This document shows, in pieces, positions 39,108-48,171 of a DNA stretch of 64,000 bases. Source of the DNA: Candidatus Woesearchaeota archaeon. Its GTDB lineage: Archaea > Nanobdellota > Nanobdellia > Woesearchaeales > UBA119. The notes beneath the pieces are model-generated. The model worked only from the letters and a program-made list of their open reading frames with translations, was not told the DNA's origin and searched no databases. The stretch is from positions 1 through 64,000 of the forward strand of contig JASGME010000005.1 of NCBI GenBank assembly GCA_030156615.1, read 5' to 3'. The translations under genes and the position numbers were made by a program. How positions within the stretch are numbered: the stretch's first letter is position 1; every line of letters starts with the position of its first letter.

Positions 39108-40721
39108 ATGTTTTCTCTGGAAAAGTCCTGTTTTTTATTAAATTTAACAAATCAATCTAATTCGTGGGAAATATGGGAAGTAAAAATGATTAAGAGACTA
39201 ATAAAAGGTAACAAAGAGAAGAGAATAATTCTGATTTTATTTATCCTTTCAACCTCTTTTTTTATCTATCAAAATGCAACATGTTTGTCATGGGATTTTA
39301 GTTCTTATGTTCTAAATGCAAAATATTGGTTTGATGGCGGTAAATACTTTGAACCATTAAGACCACCGGCAATGCCTTTCATCTTAGGATTATTTAGCGT
39401 TTTTGGCTGGAGAGCTTCAGAAACCATATTCGTTATTTTAACATCTTTTTTGTTCATGTATTCAACTGTAAGATTAGCAAAAGATCTTAACTTTAATCCT
39501 ATTGTATTCTACGCAATAAGCCTTAATGCATATTTACTTAGCGTAGGTCTTATAAATGGAACAGAATTATTATCGCTTGCTTTTTTAGAGCTTTTTTTAT
39601 CTTTTCTGATTGAAAACAAGCCCATTTCTGGATTATTTTTAGGATTAAGCTCATTATCAAGATATACGGGGTTTGCCTTTTTTCCCCTTATTCTTCTACA
39701 TTTAAACATTAAGAAAATACTCAAAAGTTTGATTCTATTTGGAGCAACAGTTTCTTCATGGTTTATATACAATTATTATAAATTTGGAAATCTGTTCACA
39801 AGTATTGCTGATCAATATGCTAACAATATTCTTTACAGAGAATATCTTATTCAACCGATGCAACTATCACATTTTTTACAACTCCAAAACATTTTGCTCC
39901 CTTTTTTCTTAATAGGAGTCATAATTAAAATTTATAGAGGATTTGAACAAATAAAAGTCTTAAAAAGGCACAAAATATCTTTGCTGGAATTCCTGAATAA
40001 ATATAAAATAGAACTAATTATTCTGTTCCTTTTATTCACTTCAATATTCAGTTACAAGAACACCCCTGTAAAAGATGTGAGGTATCTATTCAATTTGGTT
40101 TTACCAACATTCTACTTTTCTTATATTGGCTTAAATTATATTGTCAAAAAAACAAAGGATGACAAGAGATTATTGCTCTTTATCGCAATATTAATTTTTA
40201 TCGTTAGCTTCTTTACTGCATCATTTTTAATTCAGAATAACCTGTGTGAACCACGAGGAATATATCTTGATGCAATAAATAAGTTAGATGAATTAAATCT
40301 TTCAGAATGTTCAATTATGTCCAACGCGTGGGTAATACTGAACGATTTAAATAGACCATCCTTGCCTTTCCCAAGAGAAGAATTGATAAGTAGGAGCATT
40401 GAAGAAGGTCAAATCATTGTTTTATTTAAGCATGTTAAAGAGCCGCCTTATGTTTTTGATAATTATGTTATGGGATCATTACCTTTAATATACGAAGATG
40501 AAAAATTTATAATCTTGGGAACAGGAAAATGCCTCCCAATAACTCCCTTTGAAGAGAGTTATTTACAACAATTAGATAAAATCATATTTGATTTATACGC
40601 ATATCATATAAACACAAATCCTTGTTTTATTCTGTTCCATAATTCTCCATTCCTTGAAAAAACATGTAATTTCGTTAATCTAAATGGATTTAAACAGGAT
40701 GAATATCGAGTACTTCAATGA
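39108..40721 (+). CDS. GT-C-like polytopic membrane glycosyltransferase
   Basis: DFSSYVLNAKYWFDGGKYFEPLRPPAMPFIL; multi-TM; likely start 39186 (MIKRLIKG). Confidence 0.55.
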   Translation: MFSLEKSCFLLNLTNQSNSWEIWEVKMIKRLIKGNKEKRIILILFILSTSFFIYQNATCLSWDFSSYVLNAKYWFDGGKYFEPLRPPAMPFILGLFSVFGWRASETIFVILTSFLFMYSTVRLAKDLNFNPIVFYAISLNAYLLSVGLINGTELLSLAFLELFLSFLIENKPISGLFLGLSSLSRYTGFAFFPLILLHLNIKKILKSLILFGATVSSWFIYNYYKFGNLFTSIADQYANNILYREYLIQPMQLSHFLQLQNILLPFFLIGVIIKIYRGFEQIKVLKRHKISLLEFLNKYKIELIILFLLFTSIFSYKNTPVKDVRYLFNLVLPTFYFSYIGLNYIVKKTKDDKRLLLFIAILIFIVSFFTASFLIQNNLCEPRGIYLDAINKLDELNLSECSIMSNAWVILNDLNRPSLPFPREELISRSIEEGQIIVLFKHVKEPPYVFDNYVMGSLPLIYEDEKFIILGTGKCLPITPFEESYLQQLDKIIFDLYAYHINTNPCFILFHNSPFLEKTCNFVNLNGFKQDEYRVLQ

Positions 40722-40759
40722 AAATTTCTAAAATTAATTCATAAAGAAGAATCAACTGG

Positions 40760-40783
40760 TTTGTCCAGAAAAGTTTATAAATA
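40760..40783 (+). promoter_or_regulatory. Second copy of promoter motif
   Basis: tTTGTCCAGAAAAGTtTATAAAta, no ORF immediately downstream on +. Confidence 0.35.
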
Positions 40784-40957
40784 TACTTTAGTTATTTGTC
40801 TAAAAAAGAGTGGAAACATTTCTTGCCAACACTTAAATGTCGCCTACATCATTTAAAGGAAAGAGAATTCGCTTGGATCATCATTTTATACAAATTATGG
40901 AGGATTAGTCCACATCTGTAAGTTAGTCCTAGATGATCACTTGTTCAGGGTATATCA

Positions 40958-42391
40958 TTAATTTTGCTCCTTTATAACTACTATTTCAATTCCTTGTCCA
41001 ATCTGCCTTTCCTCAAAAACCTCGTGATTTCTCAATAAAAAGAGAAGACCTTCCTCTTCATGGTTCCATACAAGCCCTTTCTTCATTTCATCTGTTATTA
41101 AAATGTATTTTACATTAAGTTCTCTCGCAGACTCGAGAGTTTTATCCATCTCTCTTGAATAAAATAAGTTGTAAAATGATGATAATTTTTCATTAGAATT
41201 TTCTGTATTGTTCAATAAAAGTATAAGCTCTTTGAGATTTCTTCTATGAGCTAAAATACCTTTTGTTTCCATCAAAGGATTTTGTGTTGTTTCATTAAAA
41301 TTATGTTCTCTTGCATTAGTGTATTCTAAAAGTGGCATATAGTATGGATGAGTTGCTATATTTTGAAGAGGGTATTTCTCTACAATAAATTCAGATTCTC
41401 TTACTAATTCTTCATTTATGTTTATTTCGGGAAGAACATTAAAGAAGAGAGATGTGCTTAAAGCAAAAATTCCAAATAAAGTGCAGATTGTTGCAACCAT
41501 GGCATTTTTTATCTCCCACTTCTTAGAAAAAGAGTCATATGCTGCTTTTCCTGCCAATATGCAAAATAAAATATTCAGAATCGGCAGATAATATAAGCTG
41601 TGGAAAAGAACTAAAATACTCAATAAGAAGAATATTATGAATACCCTTTTACTATTTATTTTTGCTACAAAAAGCCCGATTATGCCGTATACAGCTGTAA
41701 TTAGAGATATCCCGAAGATGTTCCCAAATTCAAACACAATATCTGTAATGCCTTGATTAAGAGAAGGAACTAATTCATAAGCTGTGTTTAGGAGATAGTT
41801 AGAGGTACTTACTGAAATTATTAAAAGGATTAGAAGAAATATCTTTGTCTTTCTATAGCTTTTATGTGATAAAATATTGATGCAAGTTAATACAAGAAAG
41901 AATAACAAAGCAACGAATGATAATAAAGAACTAAAAACAAGGATTAATGTACCAATAACCTTTAATGAATTTGATGAATTTAAGAAAAAGGAAAAGCCAA
42001 GCAATAAAAATATAATGAGCAAGGCTAAAGGATTTAATGTTGAAAAAAAGAATAAGTGTGCAGGAGACAAAACGTACAATAACATAGCGATTATTCCTGC
42101 ATCTTTTCCAGCCAGAAAAGAAGCTATATTAAAAAGACTATAGCATCCAACAACAGAAATGGTTGTTAGTAGAATCCTTAATAGAATTTCAGAGGTTATG
42201 GCTTCTGATAAAAAAATTGTAGTCCTGCCCAAGATACTATTATCAAAGATTGAATAAGATATATTTGTTCTAGGGATAGTCCCCAAATTATTCTGAGTTA
42301 TAGCCAAATTGATTAAAATAATATTTAATCCTAAAATCAATAAGAGCCAGAGCAAAACCTTTTTGCGTTTTCCATTGTTCTTTTTTTTCAT
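40958..42391 (-). CDS. Polytopic membrane protein, GT-C-like
   Basis: Multi-TM ORF with soluble C-terminal domain. Confidence 0.5.
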   Translation of the reverse strand: MKKKNNGKRKKVLLWLLLILGLNIILINLAITQNNLGTIPRTNISYSIFDNSILGRTTIFLSEAITSEILLRILLTTISVVGCYSLFNIASFLAGKDAGIIAMLLYVLSPAHLFFFSTLNPLALLIIFLLLGFSFFLNSSNSLKVIGTLILVFSSLLSFVALLFFLVLTCINILSHKSYRKTKIFLLILLIISVSTSNYLLNTAYELVPSLNQGITDIVFEFGNIFGISLITAVYGIIGLFVAKINSKRVFIIFFLLSILVLFHSLYYLPILNILFCILAGKAAYDSFSKKWEIKNAMVATICTLFGIFALSTSLFFNVLPEININEELVRESEFIVEKYPLQNIATHPYYMPLLEYTNAREHNFNETTQNPLMETKGILAHRRNLKELILLLNNTENSNEKLSSFYNLFYSREMDKTLESARELNVKYILITDEMKKGLVWNHEEEGLLFLLRNHEVFEERQIGQGIEIVVIKEQN

Positions 42392-42409
42392 TTTTCTCCT
42401 TTGTTTGCT

Positions 42410-43960
42410 TTATTCATTGATTTTTATAGCATATATTTTTGTAGAATTGTCATCATATATTTTCTTTATGAAATCTGAATCCTCATAATGAAGGCTTTCT
42501 ATATCATATATCTCTGTTATTATGGGAGTAATTATTACATGTGTTATGTTGTATTTATCAAAGATTTCCTTTGCAGTGATTTCAAACCTTGCTGAATATA
42601 TCTTTTCGTATTCTTCAAGCCTTTCTTCTGGATTTTCTGTAGCTATGAAAGATGATGTAAGGAAAACACTTTTGTTTGTATAATAATGAACTGCATAAGC
42701 ATTATTGAAATCAACCACAATCCTCGCTTCTTCTTTCATCTCATCTTGTATATACTCTAATCCTCCTTTAATCTTTTCTAGCTCATAATCCATTGAAGCA
42801 GTCCTGCCAAGAGCAATTGCAGGGAATATAGAACTAAACAAGAAGAAAAAGATGGAAGAAGCATAAAGAATTTTTGCTAATCTTTCAAATCTGATTTTGC
42901 TTAAAAAATCCTTAAAAGTCTCAATGAAAATTGAGAAATGAGAAGCAAACAAAATACCCAAAATAGAAACACCAAGCCTCCACGGAATTAGTTTAAGCCA
43001 TAAAAGGAATAAACTGGCCAGAATTAATCCTATCGTGATATAATGCTGATTTGTAGATTCTCCTTTAGCTATTGCAGAATAAATCGTCCAGATGCCATAT
43101 GCCAGCGGAAATATGCCCAAACCGTAGCTCAATTCAAGAAGATTGAAATCATAGTAAAGATTTTCTAAGACTTTTTCAGGGATATTCATCCAGATAATAT
43201 CGCTTCCGAATTCAAAGAAAAATGTGCCTTGTGTGATTAATACTGAAAAAAGATATACAGAGGCAGAAAAGGAAAATAATTCAATTTCTTTGTGCGTTAT
43301 CCTTTTTTTCTCAATGTATTTTAACAAAAGATTCACGAACATTCCACTAAGGAATAAAACCGCGGCAGGAGTCGTTGCACATAAAAGTGCGAAGTTGATA
43401 TAAAAAAAATACGATGCTTTTGCTTTTTTCTTCCTCTTCATTGCTTTTAAATAAAAGATTGTTGATAACAAAAACAATGTCAGGATGAAAGGAAGATTTC
43501 CAACAGTGTTTATTGAAGACTGCCACAGGATTGGAATAAAGCCACCAAAAACTGCGGATAGAAATGCAGCATTGTCTTTAGAATTAAGTTCTTTAGAAAG
43601 CATAAATACAAGAAGAGGAAGAACTGAAATTAAAATGCTGTTCAACAGAACAGGGCCCAAATCTCCAAAAATCATTAAGAAAAATGCTAAAACATATTCA
43701 AACAGAGGAGGGAAAAAAGTAGTCCTGCCGTTAATTATCTCTGAATTACTAAAATCAGGGATTCCATGGTTTAAGATATATTTGGCTTCACTAAGTTGTT
43801 TATATGAAAGATCTTCTGAATAGAACTCATCAAAGCTACTTAGATAAATAGAGAGTATAAATATAAACAGGCTAAGTGAGCTTAATCCGAAAATTATCTT
43901 TTTTTTCATTTTCTTCGCAATCTTATCCACCGAATATAATTCGATTAGCAATATCTTCAA
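42410..43960 (-). CDS. Polytopic membrane protein, GT-C-like
   Basis: FYSEDLSYKQLSEAKYILNHGIPDFSN...; multi-TM; soluble C-term. Confidence 0.5.
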   Translation of the reverse strand: MKILLIELYSVDKIAKKMKKKIIFGLSSLSLFIFILSIYLSSFDEFYSEDLSYKQLSEAKYILNHGIPDFSNSEIINGRTTFFPPLFEYVLAFFLMIFGDLGPVLLNSILISVLPLLVFMLSKELNSKDNAAFLSAVFGGFIPILWQSSINTVGNLPFILTLFLLSTIFYLKAMKRKKKAKASYFFYINFALLCATTPAAVLFLSGMFVNLLLKYIEKKRITHKEIELFSFSASVYLFSVLITQGTFFFEFGSDIIWMNIPEKVLENLYYDFNLLELSYGLGIFPLAYGIWTIYSAIAKGESTNQHYITIGLILASLFLLWLKLIPWRLGVSILGILFASHFSIFIETFKDFLSKIRFERLAKILYASSIFFFLFSSIFPAIALGRTASMDYELEKIKGGLEYIQDEMKEEARIVVDFNNAYAVHYYTNKSVFLTSSFIATENPEERLEEYEKIYSARFEITAKEIFDKYNITHVIITPIITEIYDIESLHYEDSDFIKKIYDDNSTKIYAIKINE

Positions 43961-43984
43961 TGACTTTAAAGTTTTCTTATTCCC

Positions 43985-45295
43985 TTGTTGTTTTTTGTTT
44001 TCTTAATACTTTTCCTTTTTTTGATTCTTTCCTCTAATCTTTATCTTAACATTTTTCCGTATAAATTATCTTCAAAATCTTTTTATACAAGTTCTGTATT
44101 TAAATTATCAATGAAACCTTCTAGAATCAAATCGTTTTTTAGTCTTCAAGCATTTTTATTGTTAGTTTTTCTTCTGGCAATAAAGCCAGTTTCTTCTGTA
44201 GGCATATTTCCTTCTTCTATTGAACTCGCCTATTACAACGATATCCTTTCCTCCTCTTTCTTCATCAGGAATGATGATGAACTCGACTATGATGTTTCTG
44301 TTTCTATTAATGGAGAACTTGCAGATTTGATAGAGATTGAGGAAGAACTTTCTCTTGTGAAAGCAAAAACTCAGGAAGAAGTTAAATTTACGCTTGATCT
44401 GCGAAATACAGTACTTCCCTCGGGAAGACATGAAGCAACATTTTCCTTTACCTTTATCCCTTCTGGAAAAGAAGGCCAGATAAAAGCTTTTCCAGTTGTT
44501 ATTGCAAAGGCTTTTGTTGAAGTTCCATACCCTGAAGAATTTGTTGAGTTAAGCATCATTGGAAGCAGCTCCAAAATAGAAGATACAATAAAGATAGATG
44601 TTTTATTATCAAATAAAGGGATAAAAGAAATAGAAGAAATTATTTGTGAGGCATCTATGCCTGATGCATCAGGAAATTATGTTCTTTGCTCTAATTCAAT
44701 AAGAAATCTGCCTGCAGAAAGAGATGCCATGTTGAGCTTAACTTGCGAAGGAGATTTCCCTGTAGGAAGTTATCCTTTCTTGCTAAGTTGCAATTATGCT
44801 GACAAAACGATAGATATTGAAGGCTCCGCAATACTTGAGGGCAATGAGCTTTCTGTTGAAGACTTTAAGATTTCTTCTGATTCCTATTCTTTTAAATTAA
44901 AAAACCTAGCAAATTCAAATTTTTCAACTGTTTATGCAAAAATTCATTTTGTTGATGATGAAAACAAGACAATTTCAACGATTAATTCTCCCGCAGTTTC
45001 AATAGACAGTTTAGAAGATAAGCTCGTTGAAGGAATTCTTCCTGAAGACCTTCCTGTTGAGACAGAAGAAGCCAATATTATTCTTGAGTTGTTTGCTGAA
45101 GGAAAGATTGTTGGAAAAGAAATGTTGCAAACTTCTTTCTTATATGAACCCCAAGAGGAAGAAACGACAGAAGATGGAGCAAAAGAGACAGATGAGAATG
45201 GAAGAATTTGGATATTCGTAGGCATATTTGCACTTGTTCTGAGTTTTATTGTCGCTTTATCGTTTCTTCTTAAAAAACCAGAGGGTTATTTTTAG
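43985..45295 (+). CDS. Secreted beta-sandwich-type surface protein with C-terminal TM
   Basis: N-term hydrophobic segment, GIFPSSIELAYYNDILSSSFFIRNDDELDYDVSVSING..., C-term IWIFVGIFALVLSFIVALSFLLKK. Confidence 0.6.
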   Translation: MLFFVFLILFLFLILSSNLYLNIFPYKLSSKSFYTSSVFKLSMKPSRIKSFFSLQAFLLLVFLLAIKPVSSVGIFPSSIELAYYNDILSSSFFIRNDDELDYDVSVSINGELADLIEIEEELSLVKAKTQEEVKFTLDLRNTVLPSGRHEATFSFTFIPSGKEGQIKAFPVVIAKAFVEVPYPEEFVELSIIGSSSKIEDTIKIDVLLSNKGIKEIEEIICEASMPDASGNYVLCSNSIRNLPAERDAMLSLTCEGDFPVGSYPFLLSCNYADKTIDIEGSAILEGNELSVEDFKISSDSYSFKLKNLANSNFSTVYAKIHFVDDENKTISTINSPAVSIDSLEDKLVEGILPEDLPVETEEANIILELFAEGKIVGKEMLQTSFLYEPQEEETTEDGAKETDENGRIWIFVGIFALVLSFIVALSFLLKKPEGYF

Positions 45296-45420
45296 AACCA
45301 TCTCAAAATCATTGGAAGTCTTTGGAAAGCTTTTTATACTATACATTTACTCCATTCAAAAGCAATTTAACCTAATCTAATTTATGCTAATTCAATAAAA
45401 GAAATAAACGAGGGAAGACA

Positions 45421-45822
45421 ATGGTCGAAACAAAACCTATGCCAATAAGTTCAATAAAAAAAGGTGGCTTTGTTGTTCTAGATGGGCAGCCTTGCAGAGT
45501 AGTTGATATACAGATATCCAGACCTGGAAAACATGGACATGCTAAGGTTAGGATGACTGGCGTTGGTTTGCTGGATGAGAAGAAAAGGGTTATTGTTATG
45601 CCCGGACATGATAACATTGAAGTGCCAATAATAGAAAAGAAAAATGCTCAGGTTCTTTCTGTTTTAGGAAATACCGCAAATGTTATGGATTTGGATAGCT
45701 ACGAAACATTTGATCTTGAAATTCCTGAAGAATTGAAAGAAGAATGTACCGATGGAGTTGTTGTATTGTATTGGGATATCATGGGCACGAAAGTGATGAA
45801 GCAAATAAAAACTAATCCTTAA
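45421..45822 (+). CDS. eif5A: Translation factor aIF5A
   Basis: SRPGKHGHAKVRMTGVGL hypusination-site loop, 133 aa. Confidence 0.96.
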   Translation: MVETKPMPISSIKKGGFVVLDGQPCRVVDIQISRPGKHGHAKVRMTGVGLLDEKKRVIVMPGHDNIEVPIIEKKNAQVLSVLGNTANVMDLDSYETFDLEIPEELKEECTDGVVVLYWDIMGTKVMKQIKTNP

Positions 45823-45832
45823 AGGTGATTTT

Positions 45833-45994
45833 ATGGCAAAATTTGAGGAAGCTGAGGCAAGGCTCTTTCACAGGATGTTTGTATGCAAGGATTGTAAGTC
45901 TAAGCAAAGGGCACCTGTGCTTAAGGTTAAGGAAGGAAAGGTTAAATGCAGGAAATGCGGTTCACATAATCTAAGACCGATTAAAAAGAAATAA
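45833..45994 (+). CDS. rpl40e: 50S ribosomal protein L40e (below ORF-track length cutoff)
   Basis: MAKFEEAEARLFHRMFVCKDCKSKQRAPVLKVKEGKVKCRKCGSHNLRPIKKK*. Confidence 0.92.
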   Translation: MAKFEEAEARLFHRMFVCKDCKSKQRAPVLKVKEGKVKCRKCGSHNLRPIKKK

Positions 45995-45995
45995 A

Positions 45996-47231
45996 ATGAA
46001 CTTTGAATTTATTCTTCATTATGTTTTTTTGGCTGTTTTTATTCTAGGTCTTACTATTTTTCTCTTGAAAAGAAAGAAAAACACATCTGTTGAGAAAGTT
46101 CTTGGTTATTTTTTTTATATTATTCTTTATCGTACTAAGCGTGGACTTCAATTTATTGATAATCTTGCGAAAAAGCATTATAAATTCTTTAATGTGATGG
46201 CTAAAATAGGTGTTGTTATTTCTTTTGGTGGAATGATTTTTGTCTCTTTTTTTCTTATCTATAATTTCATTATGCTTTTTATTCAACCTCCTGTCCAACC
46301 AGCCTTTGCTCTTGTCCTCCCCTTTCCCGGAAAAGGAATTGTTTTTGTTCCTCCAATCTTCTGGGTCATTTCAATCATGGTTCTTGCCATTTTTCACGAA
46401 GGAATGCACGGCATTATTGCAAGGAAAAACAAGATTAAGCTTCACTCGGCAGGTTTTGCAGTTGCCTCTTTCATTGTTCCTCTTCTGCCCGCAGCATTCG
46501 TTGAACCAGATGACAAGGATTTGGAAAGAAAAAAGAAATCAAAGCAGATAGAGATGTTCTCTGCAGGTCCTTTTGCAAATATTGTTCTTTTTGTTGTTTT
46601 CTTAGGTCTATTTTTGCTTTTTGACTCAATTTTATTGGGAAATTCAAATGCCTACTACGATCCTTTGCAGAATCAGATTCTTTCTGTGGAAGGCGTTAAA
46701 TTCGTTGATTATTATATGAAAAATGAATCCCCTGTTTTTGCTAACGATGTGCCACTAAATCTCAGTTTTGTTGAGATAAATGGTAAGCCTATCTTTGAAG
46801 ATGGTAAAGACAATCTAATTGAATTTCTTGATGATGCCAAGCCTGGTGATCTTATGTCTTTAACGGCTGTGAATGGTTCAGAATACATTTTTCCATTGGC
46901 AGCTCAACCAGGAACAAATGGTGAGCGTCCTCTTTTAGGAGCTCAACTTACATATAGCTTCGCCCCTTTTTCATACACTGGAAAATTTGCTTCAATAAAG
47001 CTTTTTTCTGTTAAATTTCTTTTAGGGCTTTTTGCATGGCTCTATATCTTAAATCTTGGAGTAGGTCTGTTCAATCTTCTACCGATGGGACCATTAGATG
47101 GAGGAAGGATGATTAAGGCCATGTATGAAACGATGTTTAAAAAGGGAAATGCCGTGCGTCTTTGGAAGATAACATCATATGTCTTCTTATTCATGCTTCT
47201 AGTTGTTTTTATTTACCCATTCTTCCTTTAA
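45996..47231 (+). CDS. Site-2 protease-like M50 intramembrane metalloprotease
   Basis: LAIFHEGMHGIIARKN (HExxH), LFNLLPMGPLDGGRMIK; PDZ-like insert. Confidence 0.92.
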   Translation: MNFEFILHYVFLAVFILGLTIFLLKRKKNTSVEKVLGYFFYIILYRTKRGLQFIDNLAKKHYKFFNVMAKIGVVISFGGMIFVSFFLIYNFIMLFIQPPVQPAFALVLPFPGKGIVFVPPIFWVISIMVLAIFHEGMHGIIARKNKIKLHSAGFAVASFIVPLLPAAFVEPDDKDLERKKKSKQIEMFSAGPFANIVLFVVFLGLFLLFDSILLGNSNAYYDPLQNQILSVEGVKFVDYYMKNESPVFANDVPLNLSFVEINGKPIFEDGKDNLIEFLDDAKPGDLMSLTAVNGSEYIFPLAAQPGTNGERPLLGAQLTYSFAPFSYTGKFASIKLFSVKFLLGLFAWLYILNLGVGLFNLLPMGPLDGGRMIKAMYETMFKKGNAVRLWKITSYVFLFMLLVVFIYPFFL

Positions 47232-47286
47232 ATCTCTTCAAAAAGAGAATGGTTAGGATTAAATATGATTGAGTTTTCCTTTTTTT

Positions 47287-48108
47287 ATGCTAACTGTTGT
47301 TTTTGTGGAACCAGAGAGTCCAGGCAATCTTGGAGCATGTGCAAGGGTTATGGCTAATTTTGGATTTTCTCAGCTTTTAGTTCTTAATCCTAAATTTCAG
47401 GTCTCTGATAAAGAGATTGCAGAAAGGGCCAAGCATGGCTTTTCTGTTATTGAAAATGCAAATATTGTAAAGATTGATGAGGAAAAAATATTACCTTATC
47501 TAAAAGAAAAATTTGATTATATTGTTGGAACCACGGCAAAGCTCGGTAATGACTTCAATATAATTCGTTCTCCTTTATCTGTGGAAGAATTTGCAACTAT
47601 TTTGAAGAGAAGATTCAGGAATTTCAAAGATGCGCCAAAGCCAATGATTGCACTTCTCATCGGAAGAGAAGGAGATGGATTAACTAATGATGAGTTGGGG
47701 CAATGCGATTTCTTACTTACTATCCCTGCTAATCCCTCATATCCAACGCTGAATGTAAGTCATGCCTTGGGAATAATACTTTACGAATTGTTTAAAATCT
47801 CAAATGAGGCATCTTCAAGCTCTCATCTAACCCTTGCAACGCATAAAGAAAAAGAATTTCTTATGAAAAGATTTTCTCAGCTCTTAGATGAGCTTAATTT
47901 TGATCCAGAAAAGAAGAAAACACAGGAGCTTCTTTTTAACAGAATCGTAAGCAGATCTTTCTTTAAAAAGCGCGAAGTCTTTATCATCCATGGATTTATC
48001 TCAAAGGTGCTTGACTCATTAGAAAAGAACAATTCAAAGAGGAAAACGAAATCAACAATAGAAAAAAATCAAAAAATTCTACTGAAAAGGAGTAACAAAT
48101 TCTTTTAA
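47287..48108 (+). CDS. TrmJ/SpoU-family tRNA 2'-O-methyltransferase
   Basis: VFVEPESPGNLGACARVMANFGF, LLIGREGDGLTNDEL, NPSYPTLNVSHALGIILYE. Confidence 0.92.
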   Translation: MLTVVFVEPESPGNLGACARVMANFGFSQLLVLNPKFQVSDKEIAERAKHGFSVIENANIVKIDEEKILPYLKEKFDYIVGTTAKLGNDFNIIRSPLSVEEFATILKRRFRNFKDAPKPMIALLIGREGDGLTNDELGQCDFLLTIPANPSYPTLNVSHALGIILYELFKISNEASSSSHLTLATHKEKEFLMKRFSQLLDELNFDPEKKKTQELLFNRIVSRSFFKKREVFIIHGFISKVLDSLEKNNSKRKTKSTIEKNQKILLKRSNKFF

Positions 48109-48171
48109 GCAATGGTTATGCTTGAATATTGTCTATTACGAAGATAGCTGATTTAAGCGTTTTTATACTAG

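Noticed and set aside
39040-39110. Box C/D sRNA candidate (GTGATGA followed by downstream sequence)
   Set aside because: No credible D box (CUGA) or C'/D' arrangement within the expected distance.
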